Notes: generated by a model from the letters alone, not told the origin. A stretch of 64,000 bases of DNA from Arion vulgaris (GCA_020796225.1 CM036754.1:39860279-39924278); one strand, 5' to 3'. Shown: positions 20,516 to 30,944, counted from the stretch's first letter. A program made the numbers and translations.

Positions 20516-20600
20516 ATAGTAAACTTACACATAGTAAACTTACACATAGTAAACTTACACATAGTAAACTTACACATAGTAAACTTACACATAGTAAACA
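20516..20600. repeat. 15-bp tandem repeat, 5 copies
   Basis: Unit gtaaacttacacata repeated without change from about 20518 to 20597. Confidence 0.9.
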
Positions 20601-20811
20601 AGTATGAAGTCAAGTGTGAAGTCAGACAGTCGAAAGGGGCTTTGAGGAAGATGTCTCAGAAGAATTCTCCAATTTTGTTGGGATCAAAACAATACCTAAT
20701 ACTGAGACCACCCGACGCACATGCATCTTCAATATCAACGATGAATTATTAAGAAGGAGATGTAAATAGTAGGGACATACATTAAGAATACAGACAATCA
20801 GATACTCACAT

Positions 20812-21160
20812 AGTCCGTATGGTACCGGATCCCGCAAGGAAAGCTACGAATAGTACCACTGCGACCTACAAGACATGCCGTAAGTGGCGACTGATGAGGG
20901 ACCTAGGAAAGCTACCTTAGTGGGAGCAACGAATAGTACCACTGTGACCTACAAGGCATGCCGTAAGAGGCGACTGATGTAGAACCTATGAAAGCTACCT
21001 AGTAAAAAAAACAAAAACAGAAATCGGATGTGCTGGCCTACTTGTAGGCGCATAACTGGTACAACCTACAATCGCTGTTAGGCTCAGATCACATACAAAT
21101 CACACAGAGTGGTTAACAAGTGGTCGACATGAAGCGTTCGAAGAAGCAGAAGAAAATACT
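20812..21160 (+). mobile_element. SINE-C copy with duplicated core
   Basis: The core and its preceding sequence (gcgacctacaagacatgccg, then gcgactgatg and cctaggaaagctacc) occur twice, at about 20850-20930 and 20940-21000. The C body and a gaag-rich tail follow. Confidence 0.8.
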
Positions 21161-21177
21161 CACATGTAGCTATTAAT

Positions 21178-21322
21178 TTGATTCAGGAGGAAAGAGGGGT
21201 AGTGGTAGACCTAGAGAAACATAGAGACAAACTTTAGACAGAGTAATAGAATATGAAGGAATGACTTGAAATTAACTTGAAGGACATTTGTTAATTTCTT
21301 AAGTTTTGTGGGGAGTTAGAGA
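21178..21322 (+). mobile_element. LINE alpha C-terminal fragment
   Basis: Broken frames encode R-G-S-G-R-P-R-E-T, then T-L-D-R-V-I-E-Y-E-G-M-T. This corresponds to the R-G-R-P-R-x-T-W-R to W-x-E-L-E-G region of the alpha group. Confidence 0.45.
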
Positions 21323-21324
21323 AG

Positions 21325-21385
21325 AGGAGCGTATGGCCGAAGGAATTAGAGTTCGGCTCCCATGCTTTCGATCCACCATAAGACC
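21325..21385 (+). mobile_element. SINE-G head fragment
   Basis: tggccgaaggaattagagtt and the following tRNA-like segment match the SINE-G heads at 40062 and 60958. Confidence 0.5.
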
Positions 21386-21606
21386 AGTGATTTTTTGATA
21401 GGGGCCTAGGTAATCTACCCTAATTTACTCTGAGTAATTTACCTAGTAAATAAAAGCTCCGCAGAAATCAGGTAGGTTGGCCTACTAGTAGACGCATAAC
21501 TGATACAAAGTACAATCGCTCTTAGGCTCGGATCACATACAAATCACAAAAGAGAGGTTAATAAATTGTTGATATGAAGGGTTCGAAGAAGAAGAAGAAG
21601 AAGAGG
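21386..21606 (+). mobile_element. SINE-C copy, partial core
   Basis: Carries ggggcctaggtaatctaccc, ggcctactagtagacgcata and acaatcgctcttaggctcgg, and ends in (GAA)n at 21588-21604. Confidence 0.75.
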
Positions 21607-22200
21607 ATTCTTCCACCAGTTCTTGCAGTTCCTGCTCAATTTCAGTTTGTGTCAATGTCACTTTATCGATGCAGAACTAAATATTTCAATGATATTTCTC
21701 ATCTCTAGCTCTATTCAAGTATCACGTTATACAACTAATTATCAAGAATAGGAACTACTTCTGACAGTCTTGCAGAATAGACGAGTGACTAAAAGTACTT
21801 TTCAAGATACTCTAGGGGTGGAAGTGTGGTCAAGTGGTCATCACGAAGAATGGGAACTTGGCACCATAGAGAACTTCTGAGCACAGTTGGTGACTGCACT
21901 GACAGAGAGCATTGCCTTGACCAAGTGTCCACGATGTGATGGAAATTTAAACTTGACCAAGCTTTAGACAAAGAATGCGTCAACTGAAGTCCGTGTGTGA
22001 GTGTGTGAGGGATGAGATATCATTCTAGGCGATGTCAAGTTCGGACATGGTCCGTTGGAGAAATTCTGCAGCAACTTTTAACACCTGCTTTCAATCAGTT
22101 AATCCTGTGCCGTCTCCTCTTCGAAGTATTGGCTCTCCAACAAGTTTTCTTTTCTTTCAACTTCCTTTTGAATAAAAACTCATAAAAGCAAAATTCATTT
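21607..22200. other. Unassigned stretch
   Basis: No recognisable repeat or coding motif. Confidence 0.4.
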
Positions 22201-22204
22201 AAAA

Positions 22205-22385
22205 AATAGATTAAAATATAATTCAAAAAAAAATTCCATCTTCAAAAGTTACATCGTTCACCCTCGTCGGTGCTACGGAGACCGTTCACTGTCGTTGAGA
22301 TCTACCTGTGTAAGAAAAAGATCAGAGCACGCATGATTATCCACCAAAGTGCAATAATGATAGTGCTATCAATCACTTAATCTTG
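22205..22385 (+). mobile_element. SINE-A 3' half
   Basis: Contains ccctcgtcggtgctacggag, gttgagatctacctgtgtaa, aaaaagatcagagcacgc and gtgctatcaatcactta. The tRNA-like head is absent. Confidence 0.7.
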
Positions 22386-22539
22386 AACTGATAGTAAAGT
22401 CTGCAAGAACTTTACCGTCTCCAATATCTAATGTTTTCCTCTCAATTGTATACCTCTGTCTTACCACTCATCCCATGCTTATTACCTTCCTTTCGATCAT
22501 GAGTTTCATGGCTTTGAAACTGACCAACGCCCATGTGTT

Positions 22540-23050
22540 GCTGGGACCCTCAAGGGGAGTAAAGAATAGTAACACTGCAACCTTGAAGATATGTCGTAAG
22601 AGGCGACTGATGTAGGAACCTAGGGAAGCTATCCTAGTAAATAAAATGCGGCACAGAAATCGAATGTGCTGGTCTATTTGTAGGCGCATAACTGGCACAA
22701 CGTACAATTGCTCTTAGGCTTGGAGTACATACAAATCGCATAGAGTGGTTAACAAGTGGTCGATATGGAGTGTTTGGAGAAGAAGATGGATGCTCTGACC
22801 GACTTGTAGGCTCATCACTGGCACAACGTACAATCGCTCTTAGGTTTGGAGTACATACAAATCGCATAGAGTGGTTAACAAGTGGTCGATATGGAGTGTT
22901 TGGAGAAGAAGATGGATGGCTGACCACTTGTGGCTCATACTGGCAACGTTACAATCGGTCTTGAGGCTTGGAGAAAAAAAGTTACAAATCGCAAATGAAG
23001 TGGTTAACAAGTGGTCGATATGGAGTGTTTGGAGAAGAAGAAGAAGAAGA
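22540..23050 (+). mobile_element. SINE-C copy with a triplicated 3' half
   Basis: After the core at about 22590, the 3' half (cgacttgtaggctcatcact type ... gtcgatatggagtgtttgga) occurs three times, at about 22670-22787, 22790-22912 and 22915-23048, in units of about 125 bases. The third has many single-base losses. The element ends in (GAA)n. Confidence 0.8.
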
Positions 23051-23121
23051 GTGTGACCAACATATCTCAATTGTCTAACTTGTGTATGGATCGAATACTT
23101 CTGTTGTTATTCTTAATGTCT

Positions 23122-23200
23122 TCTCTCATCGTCCAGTCTATGTCAAAGGTTAAACAAGAAGGTCTCATCGTCCAGTCTATGTCAAAGGTTAAACAAGAAT
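23122..23200. repeat. Tandem duplication, 39-bp unit
   Basis: tctcatcgtccagtctatgt plus caaaggttaaacaagaa occurs twice in direct succession, with no divergence except at the ends. Confidence 0.85.
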
Positions 23201-23351
23201 GGTGGGAAAATACAGCACTGTCCAACGCCTGTTTTGACATCGTACTGTCAAATGACTTTTGCAAACTACTTGACACTGAAAGTACCACATCTCTGTGTTT
23301 CTTCATTGTCCATGATTAACTGTCATATATATATATTGGTTATATATAACA

Positions 23352-23845
23352 TTGGGGCTCTCTGTGCGTAGAGGTTGTACTCGTCTCGTCCAAATGAACC
23401 AGGTTGCTCCTCATGGAGCCATCTAATATTTCAGAGATTTTTGATCTCATATATGAATCGAATGTCTAGTCCTATCGGACGGACGATAAACGTAAATCGT
23501 GTTCAATTTGAGCACGTAAACCTTGGCGTTCCAAAATCGAGAAGCGTAGACTGGAAAGTCGCTGACCGGGCACAGTACAAAATCGAGAAGCGTAGACTGG
23601 AAAGTCTGACCGGGCCAGTACAAAATCAGAAGCGAGATGCAAGCTCGGGCAAAATTCATTAGAAAAATTAAATATAAAATTTATACACAAGAATCTTCAC
23701 CCTCTACAAAATTTTATCGAGTACCCTCGCCGGTGCTACAAATTTCGTGCACTGTTGCTGATATCTTCCTGTGTAAGAAAGAGATCGGAGCACACATGGT
23801 TACTCACCGAAATGCAATCCTATCAATCAATCAATCAAATCAAAC
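23352..23845 (+). mobile_element. SINE-A copy with internal duplication
   Basis: Head ctgtgcgtagaggttgtact, body, 3' module and tail tatcaatcaatcaatcaaat. The segment aaatcgagaagcgtagactg through the gaccgggcacagtac type is repeated two to three times at 23532-23640, the last copy deletion-rich. Confidence 0.8.
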
Positions 23846-23964
23846 ATATATGTAGCATTGATGTATTACATTCCTGTGGTATCGTTGATATCGTCTTTCT
23901 AAATTAAAAAAAGTCCAGTAACCTTTTAAGACATTAAGGTATGAAGTCACCTCACTTCACAATT

Positions 23965-24107
23965 CTATCCTAGTATACAGGGGGTAGGAGGACCAATTCC
24001 TTTTCTCAAATGTGGAACGTTAAGAGCGGGATTGAACACACAACCCTCTTGTGTCCGAGGTGATAGGCAAACGATTATGCATTTTGCTAACCAGTTACAT
24101 AACTATC
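23965..24107 (-). mobile_element. SINE-I copy
   Basis: Minus-strand head with ggttagcaaaatgcataatc and B box gtgttcaatcccgc, then a body ending near cctgtatactagg. Same family as 1765-1890. Confidence 0.55.
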
Positions 24108-24138
24108 TCGTTACTTAACCAAAATATTGTAATTACAA

Positions 24139-24480
24139 GAGGGTCTGTGTGACTAAGTGGTTAAGCCCTTTGTCTTGTGAGTCGAAAGTCGTGGGTTCCA
24201 ATCCGGACCGCGCCGTCCTGTTCACAAGTGCAGTTTTTTTCCAGAGACACCCTAGGATTGTTGCTGGAGTTTGTGTAATACTCTCGGCAGATGGCGTGCC
24301 CTTTCTGCGGAGAGGGACCGAGCCATATGGGGTAGAACCCGGTGCAATGAAGTCAATCCTTCGGCTAAAAAACCCTTTGTTAAATATTTATGTGTTAAAG
24401 TTCAGCACTTAAAATGGCAATGGAAAATCGTTAAGAATAGGCTGGAAATTAGCTGCCTGGATAAAAATCATTAATATTTA
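24139..24480 (+). mobile_element. SINE-E copy fused to a SINE-A body fragment
   Basis: The Leu/Ser-like head has gactaagtggttaagccctt (A box) and gggttccaatccgg (B box). The E body follows (gatggcgtgccctttctgcg, gagagggaccgagccatatg). From about 24395 a SINE-A-like body piece follows (ggcaatggaaaatcgttaag). Confidence 0.7.
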
Positions 24481-24850
24481 AAAAATAATCTTTCTATACA
24501 GTTGTAATAATTCTTATGTTTTCATCGAAACTCATGCGTCACAGAAAGAATATGAGTGTAATTTTGCAAATTATTGACTCTTATAGTGAGTAAGTACATT
24601 GCCTGCGCACCGAACCATCCTCCAGCTTTGTCGATGGCAATGAGAAGAGCAGACATGCAGGCTTACTCATACAGATTAGAAACGTTTGTCTGTGGTCGTC
24701 CATATATTTTTTAAAAATTTGTCACTCCTGTTGTTCGTTTGCTAGATAAAGGCCTTGTTGGTCGAAACGTTGCTGTATTTTGTCATTGTTTTTGTAATTT
24801 GTAAAACTACAGTACTTTGTGAATACATGTTAGGCTTACTCTGCCACCAT
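24481..24850. other. Mostly unassigned; hairpin motif near 24750
   Basis: At about 24748-24772 the phrase aaggccttgttggtcgaaac resembles a short hairpin repeated in weaker form at 59300-59325. Otherwise nothing recognised. Confidence 0.35.
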
Positions 24851-25432
24851 TTGAGGGTGTCACACAATGGATGCCAGAATGGATCTCTAGACTAGATGCC
24901 AGAAGGCAAATGCAGTGACATACCAATTGTCACCACTATTAAAACATCCAAGCATTAACATGGCAGTCAAACGACAACTGATAAACTGCATATTTATTCC
25001 AACTCTCTGCTATCAGTGCCAAACATGGCCCCTGACTAAGACACAAGAAAGAAAGATTACAACATGTGAAATGAGATGTCTACGAAAAACTGTCAACGTT
25101 ACAAGGCGAGACAGAGTGAGAAACGAGAATATCAGAAGCATCGTTGGTACTATACCATGCATACCGTACATGGAGAAGCAAAGAATCAAGTGGTTCGGCC
25201 ATCTAAAGAGAATGGAACCACATTTACTACCATCACGTGCCTATAATAATCGACACTCAGGGCGCAGAGCACGAGGCAGGCCAAGAACACGATGGATAGA
25301 TAACATCTCAGAGTCCCTGCGAAAGCATGGACTGAGAACGTGGAGCGCAACACACCTGGCACAAGATAGAAAACTAACTCTCCACGCCGCTTCACGGCAA
25401 ATGTGGTTAAGATAAGATAAGATAAGAAGACA
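24851..25432 (+). mobile_element. LINE beta C-terminus, 166-codon open frame
   Basis: The open frame at 24915-25415 is the best-preserved beta end. It contains P-L-L-K-H-P-S-I at the start, I-P-T-L-C-Y-Q-C-Q-T-W, then K-I-T-T-C-E-M-R-C-L-R-K, then R-I-K-W-F-G-H-L-K-R-M, then R-A-R-G-R-P-R-T-R-W-I-D-N-I, and the stop. These motifs follow the RT domain in a large group of animal non-LTR retrotransposons. The RT core itself is missing, so it is a 5'-truncated copy. It ends with aagataagataagataaga, a pentanucleotide tail. It probably inserted relatively recently, since it has no internal stop. Confidence 0.85.
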
Positions 25433-25525
25433 CAATGGAGAAGATGAGAATAAGAAGTTTTATTTGTAAGAACCCCAGCGGAAGAAACGGAAGCAATGAA
25501 TATGCACAATAAATATACTGTGTGC

Positions 25526-25740
25526 AAGTTCGCCCGAGTGGTTACCGGGCCCAAATTTGGGGTGTAAAGAATAGAACCACAGTTACCTGCCAAGCATGTC
25601 GTAAGAGGTGACTAAGGATGTTTGACTGAAATCGGATGCACGTGTCCTAAACGTGTAGAAGTCTATGCTTTAGGGGCCTACCAAACCAATGTGCAACGTA
25701 TACACGTTCTTGGCAAAGATCAAACATATCACAAGAGTGA
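25526..25740 (+). mobile_element. SINE-B copy, left arm of an inverted pair
   Basis: Head cgcccgagtggttaccgggc, core catgtcgtaagaggtgac and body to aaacatatcacaagagtgat. It stops where the opposite-strand copy begins. Confidence 0.85.
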
Positions 25741-26178
25741 TTGTTCTTCTTCTTTGCGTTCGTTCTTTACGACCAATTTTAATTACTCTTTGTGATATGT
25801 TTGATCCTTGCCAAGAACTTGTGGTGTAGCTCGACAAGAACGCTACCCTGGCAGACAAAGAAGAATTGTAAACCAACAAAGAACCGGTGTCGTTAGTCGC
25901 CACACGCTGATGGACATACTGAGGAGAGATCGGAGCACTTATGGACTAATTTGTTCAACGTGCAGTGATGGTGATCCGACGACTAGACTAAAGGAACGTG
26001 TATACGTTGCACATTGGTTTGGTTGGCCCCTAAACGCATAGACCTCTACACGTTTAGGACACGTGCATCCGATTTCAGCCTAACCTCCTTAGTCACCTCT
26101 TACTACATGCGTGGCAAGTAACAGTGGTTCTACTTTTTACACCCCAAATTTAGGCTCCGGTAACCACTCGGGCGACGA
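25741..26178 (-). mobile_element. SINE-B copy, right arm, split by a LINE epsilon fragment
   Basis: On plus it starts with the reversed tail (ttcttcttctttgcgttcg), breaks at caagaac (25812), and resumes at gtgtatacgttgcacattgg (25989) to end at the reversed head (26178). Confidence 0.85.
25813..25988 (+). mobile_element. LINE epsilon 3' end inserted in SINE-B
   Basis: Encodes G-V-A-R-Q-E-R-Y, then I-V-N-Q-Q-R-T-G-V-V-S-R-H-T-L-M-D-I-L-R-R-D-R-S. It is almost identical to the minus-strand copy at 35405-35575. The junctions (caagaact / aaggaacg) share gaac, a possible short target duplication. Confidence 0.75.
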
Positions 26179-26295
26179 CAGTGATTAAACATGGTCGTAA
26201 AGAAAGAACGCACAGAAAAAAAAAAAGAAGTGCAAGTATTAGGATCTGGATAGAGCTGACATTCTGAACTCCCTCATAGAGTGTAGTCGGAAAGA

Positions 26296-26524
26296 TGTTT
26301 TTGATCTAAAGTAGTTCACACATCAACTGCTAGATTGTAAGAGTTTGATCTAAAGTAGTTCACACATCAACTGCTAGATTGTAAGAGTTTGATCTAATAC
26401 TGTTCACACATCAACTGCTAGATTGTAAGAGTTTGATCTAATACTGTTCACACATCAACTGCTAGATTGTAAGAGTTTGATCTAAAGTAGTTCACACATC
26501 AACTGCTAGATTGTAAGAGTTTGG
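26296..26524. repeat. 44-bp tandem repeat, 5 copies
   Basis: Unit gtttgatctaaagtagttca plus cacatcaactgctagattgt plus aaga. Copies 3 and 4 share the variant taatactg in place of taaagtag, which suggests duplication as pairs. Confidence 0.9.
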
Positions 26525-26539
26525 ATTGAAGTGTGAAGA

Positions 26540-26670
26540 GGGCAGTAAAGAACAGCATAACAGACACATTGGCAGGCTCACCAATCAAGAACTAACTGGT
26601 ACGGTCAGTCGCTGGAAGATGTTAGAGATATTATGAAGGAGATCGGAGCACCTATGGACATCTTCAGAGT
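26540..26670 (+). mobile_element. LINE epsilon 3' end fragment
   Basis: Carries aagaacagcataacagacac, aatcaagaactaactggtac, then gttagagatattatgaagga and gatcggagcacctatggac, the distal epsilon order seen inverted at 29750-29870. Confidence 0.6.
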
Positions 26671-26689
26671 ACAATGTAGATATTCCAAA

Positions 26690-26805
26690 CTGAAACTGAA
26701 GTTTTCATCGGGTCCCTCGCCGGTGCTATAGAGTTTATTCACTGTCGCTGGGACATTTCTGTGTACGAAAAAATATCAAACGACACATGGTTATTCAACA
26801 ATTGT
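26690..26805 (+). mobile_element. SINE-A 3' module
   Basis: gggtccctcgccggtgctat, tattcactgtcgctgggaca and cacatggttattcaac. No head. Confidence 0.6.
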
Positions 26806-26809
26806 TGGG

Positions 26810-27091
26810 GACTTCTGTGGTTAAGTAGTGGTTGCGCCTTCGCCTTGTGCTCCGAAAGTCATGGGTTCGAATGCGAAATGCGCCCTTCTGTGCACTAGTG
26901 CATTTTTCTAGAGACCCCTAGGATTATGGTAAGAGCTACGGAGTTTGTGGTTTGAGCAATACTCTCGTCAGGTGGGACGGAGCCATGTGGGATAAAACCC
27001 GCCGCAATGACAATCCTTCAATTTAAAACCCTTTAGATTTATCAAATATCAATCATTATTGTCCTATAAATCAATCAATCAATCAATCAAC
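26810..27091 (+). mobile_element. SINE-E copy with a SINE-A style tail
   Basis: Head ggttaagtagtggttgcgcc, B box gggttcgaatgcg, E body with gataaaacccgccgcaatg, and the end aaatcaatcaatcaatcaat. The A-type tetranucleotide tail on an E head suggests that the two families share a 3' partner. Confidence 0.7.
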
Positions 27092-27700
27092 CGCAGCTTG
27101 TCCCGTATTTAACAGTACCAGCCACACAAATCTTCAGATATCTAAACACTATATCTCCCAAACATTTCTCCCGTACGCATCCGCGCATTTACAAACGCGC
27201 CCGACACCTCATTCTCTGCTACCCAAAACTAATTAACACAGACACACTGTGATAAAAGAGGCTGAAAAGCCCTTGAGTGAGTAAATTTCCTCCTCCGAAG
27301 ACGCACACAAACTTCAGCATGTAAATTTTCTTTTCTTGGGAGTGTTTCGCGTCTTTTCAAGAACCATTCCTGAAGAACTACATGAGATAGCTTAGAAGTT
27401 TCATCACAGAATTTCAAGGAAATTGTCTGGAAACTATAAAAAGACCCTAGTGTCCGTTTTCCCCGACATTGACTGGCCCTTGATGACGTCTTAAGACAGG
27501 AACTTGGCATTTCTAGAGTTTTCTCGAAGGGTTTCCAAAATTCGGGCCTAGATAAAATGCAATCAAATCAAAAAGAGCTGGACTCTTCCGGTTTTCTGTG
27601 TTTTTAGAACTACGTCAAGGAGGGGCCATAAGAATGTGTTTTCAAATTTTGTGTAGAATTTTCTTTTATCTTAGGCACTACACCACGGACATATATTTTA
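27092..27700. other. Unassigned, possibly low-copy stretch
   Basis: No repeat family recognised. A 93-codon open frame on minus (27229-27510) contains basic and serine-rich residues but no motif I know. Confidence 0.4.
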
Positions 27701-27704
27701 GATC

Positions 27705-27960
27705 GTCATGTATTCGCCAGTGTTAGATAGTTTATCAGGATGGTCTGAGTGGTTAAGTCTTTGCCTTGTGGTTCGTATGTTGTGGGTTCGAATCCGGATA
27801 TCGCGTTCTGTTCATTTGATGATTGTTGTTAAATATACGGAGTTCGTGATTGGTGCAATACTCTTGGTCGGTGGCGTGCCATTTCTGCGGAGAGGGACTG
27901 AGCCATCTGGGGTAAACTAGGGTGCGATTAAGTCAATTATCGATTTTTAGAGCTCTTTAG
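27705..27960 (+). mobile_element. SINE-E copy
   Basis: Head tctgagtggttaagtctttg, B box gggttcgaatccgg, body gtggcgtgccatttctgcgg and gagagggactgagccatctg. Confidence 0.75.
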
Positions 27961-27967
27961 ATATTCT

Positions 27968-28236
27968 ATATCGCTCGTGCGTTGCCAGGGCTCGCAAGGG
28001 GAGCACATAATAATAAAACTGCGACTTACAAAGCATGTCGTAAGAGGCGACTGAGGTAGGGGTCTAGGAAACTACCCTAGTAAATAAAAAGCGTCGTAGA
28101 AATCGGATGTGCTGACTTACTTATAGTAGCATAACTGGCACAATGTGCAATCGCTTTTAGGCTCAGATCACATGCGAATCACAACGAGTAGTTAACAAGT
28201 AGTCGGTCGATATGGAACGTTGAAAGAAGAAGATAT
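27968..28236 (+). mobile_element. SINE-C copy
   Basis: ttgccagggctcgcaagggg, core catgtcgtaagaggcgac, C body, and the tail gaacgttgaaagaagaaga. Confidence 0.85.
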
Positions 28237-28254
28237 TCTACATTGTCATATATT

Positions 28255-29155
28255 AATCATCATCATCAAGTAGCTTGTCCTGAGCAGAACTTTGTCACCC
28301 CAACAGTCCTTTGGCATTGATCTCTCTCAAAGGCCAGATGTTCAGCCTCTGCATCCATCATGTTCAAACCATCCTGGTGCTCGTCCATCACGGGTGATGA
28401 TGACCACACAATTTTCTTCCAAGGGAATGTAGTTTGATGGATGAAGTGGTGACTTGCGCAATGATTTGATTTAAAGTGAAAAGAGTTTCGCAGTTCGTCG
28501 ATCTCACTCTCTCGCCCAATTCCTTCTATAAACCATCAGTTACATCCTGAATTCATTTTCTCTGTGGTCTTTTTCTTCTTTTCTTTTGGCAGAGATTTCT
28601 CCTTCCATAATGGTCTTCTTCATTCCTTTGTTTTTCTTTATGTATCCAAAATACTTAAATTTTCTCTTTCTTATCTGCGATTTTGGACAAAAACGTCTTT
28701 GATCAAAATCGCACATTTACGTAGTAATACCGTAGCCCCCTACGATTCTCTCCAGATCTCATCTGATCCAGTCTGACTACCTCATATTTAACTGTATATT
28801 GTCGTCTTTCTTATGTGTTGCATCAGACTGTTTTCTTTGGTTTCCAGGTCTTTCTGTTGTTCTCTTCTCTGTCCATGGCATACGGATGACACCTGTGTAA
28901 AAATTATTTTCAAAATCATATATATGATTTTTTCCTCTGCTCTGATAAATGTCCATGCTTAACACTCACACGTTGCAGCTGGGAATATGCATCCAGTTAG
29001 TACTCTGATACTTGTTTTCCTATCAATTCCAATCCATTATTTGTTTTTCCGTTGGGCCATATTTGTTCTTCTTTTTATTTCACTCATCCCATTTCCATCG
29101 CTTGTTAGTCGTGAACCGAGATATTCACAACTGTAAGAATACTGTCTGAAATAAT
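28255..29155 (-). mobile_element. LINE gamma, about 0.9 kb, many frameshifts
   Basis: Reading down from 29150 the minus strand gives E-Y-L-G-S-R-L-T-S-D-G-N-G, E-I-K-R-R, a stretch ending A-W-T-F-I-R-A-E-E-K-I-I, then M-P-W-T-E-K-R-T-T-E-R (28870-28850), Y-F-G-Y-I-K-K (about 28650), and the 3' end cctgaggacaagctacttga-like with (TGA)n at 28255-28275. A LINE delta-type non-coding segment (28340-28540) lies inside it. This is the longest gamma copy in the window. Confidence 0.7.
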
Positions 29156-29450
29156 TCCATCACGCGTTTCTCAAGACCAAATAGTTAGAAGTCCAGAACA
29201 TTATGTGAGTGTCATGACTTAAGATTAGAAGCAAACATTTTAGATTCTTGAGTCTCCCCAGTTCAACCATGATACTCTATTTGGTTCAAATTTAAAGTCG
29301 ACATCACGTGATAGTACTCTCTAGTGTTTGGTATTCGATTCAAGAGATTATTCGATATTGAATTTCTTAATAAATAGTTTAAATTTTGTCAAATTATTAA
29401 ACAAGTTAGTGAAAGAAGGTATCACACGTGTGTTGATGTGACTTCTTCTT
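29156..29450. other. Unassigned stretch
   Basis: AT-rich, nothing recognised. Confidence 0.4.
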
Positions 29451-29454
29451 CTTC

Positions 29455-29720
29455 TTTGCCATAGTTATTTTGATGATTATACTGTTAGACGCGTTCTTAT
29501 GATGAAGTCGACTGATGTCTGGAGCTCTTCTCTGGTGCCATGTAGTTTTGAATATAGTGTTGGGTTGTAGGGCCAGCATTCCTTTCTAGTGAGGACATAC
29601 AGGGGACAGTCTTGTGGGACATGTTCTGTGGTTTGCTCAGCGGTGCCCCAGGGGCACAGAGGGGAAAGGGATTGCGGTGACTGAAAAGGGAGTAAAGAAT
29701 AGTAACACTTCAGTTTCAAT
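29455..29720 (-). mobile_element. LINE epsilon C-terminus
   Basis: The minus-strand frame (29719-29477) contains C-P-W-G-T-A-E-Q-T-T-E-H-V, then D-C-P-L-Y-V-L, W-P-Y-N-P-T-L, and E-E-L-Q-T-S-V-D-F-I-I-R-T. This is the classic tail after the RNase H domain in many animal non-LTR elements. The element ends in (GAA)n, seen as cttcttcttcttt at 29445-29458. Confidence 0.75.
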
Positions 29721-29744
29721 TTCAGTTTGGAATATCTTCATTGT

Positions 29745-29880
29745 ACACCGGACATGTCTATATGTGCTCCGATCTCCTTCGCAATATTTCCATCAACGTC
29801 CAACGACTGACCGTAACAGTTCCATGTTGATTGATGAGCCTACTCATATACCTGTTATGCTGTTCTTTTCTTGCTACTTC
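29745..29880 (-). mobile_element. LINE epsilon distal fragment
   Basis: Minus strand: gaacagcataacaggtatat, gtagctcatcaatcaacatg-like and agatcggagcacatatagac, as at 26540-26670. Confidence 0.5.
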
Positions 29881-29904
29881 AATCTTCAATCCTAGTTCCC
29901 ACGT

Positions 29905-30104
29905 TCACTTTATAATAACACTGTGACCTACAATATACGAGGCGGCTGAGGTAGGGGCCTAGGAAAGATACCCTAGTAAATAAAAAGCATCGCAGAAATC
30001 GTATCTGCTGGCCTATATGTAGGAGCATAACTAGCACAAGGTACAATCGCTCTTAGACTCAGGTCACATACAAATTATCACGAGGTGCTTAACAAGTCTT
30101 CTTC
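29905..30104 (+). mobile_element. SINE-C copy, left arm of an inverted pair
   Basis: taataacactgtgacctaca, ggcggctgaggtaggggcct and the C body to acgaggtgcttaacaag. It faces the next copy tail to tail. Confidence 0.8.
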
Positions 30105-30375
30105 GTCTCCTTCTCCTTCCAACGCTTCATATCGACTACTTGTTAACAATGATGTGTGATTTGTATATTATCTGAGCCTAAGAGCGATTGTACGTTGTGT
30201 CTGTTATGAGGCTACAAGTAGGGGCCAGCACATCCGATTTCTGCTATATTTTTTACTAGGGTAGTTCCTAGACCCTACCTCAGTCGACTCTTACGACATG
30301 CCTTGTAGGTCGCAGTGGTACTATTCTTTGCTTCCTTGCGGGTCGAGGCACCATACAGGCTGTTTAACAAGTGGA
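30105..30375 (-). mobile_element. SINE-C copy, right arm of an inverted pair
   Basis: Starts at the reversed tail (cttcttcgtctccttctcc), then ccaacgcttcatatcgacta, with the reversed core cgactcttacgacatgcc near 30287-30304. It is fuller than its partner. Confidence 0.85.
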
Positions 30376-30480
30376 CGATATGAAGCGCTAGAAGAAGAAG
30401 AAGAAGAATCAAAGAGGAACGAGGTCGAGTATTGCTTAAATCATATTGACACATATTCTATATAATCTAAGAGACTCGTG

Positions 30481-30930
30481 GTCTCTGTAGCGTGGATGCA
30501 AGCGGTCTGCCTCTTGCTTTACATGTACTTGGTTCGATCCCCGAGTGTATCGATAGAGATGTTTTTCTAAAAATCACTGATCAGTGTAGATGAAGTTGAG
30601 TTCCTAGTCCTATCGGAAAAGGAGGATAAAACGTAGGCCCTGTGGTTATGTTGAACACGTAGAAGAACTATTGACATTTGAAAATAGGTAAGAATAAGCT
30701 GCAAAGCTGCTGCCCGATTCAAAATTTATTACAAAGTTCAAAGTTTCTACATAGATTATCACATCTTTAAAATTGTATAGAAAATCCTCGCCGGTGCGTG
30801 CTACAAAGTTAGTGTAGCGTCATTGAGATCTTCACGTTTAAGTAAGGTATTTGATCGTACATGATTTTCCCTAGAATTGAATTGATGATGGTATATCAAT
30901 CAATCAATTAATAAATCGATCAATTAACTA
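30481..30930 (+). mobile_element. SINE-A copy
   Basis: Head gtctctgtagcgtggatgca, B-box ggttcgatccccgag, body gttgagttcctagtcctatc, 3' module and an extended tail of atcaatcaatcaattaataa type. Confidence 0.75.
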
Positions 30931-30944
30931 TTTAGACTGGTCTA

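Noticed and set aside
24149..24220. tRNA-Leu or tRNA-Ser gene
   Set aside because: Head of SINE-E; it recurs with the same non-tRNA body at 26810 and 27705.
25186..25593. 135-codon open frame on minus
   Set aside because: Antisense to the well-supported LINE beta open frame at 24915-25415 and to a SINE-B head.
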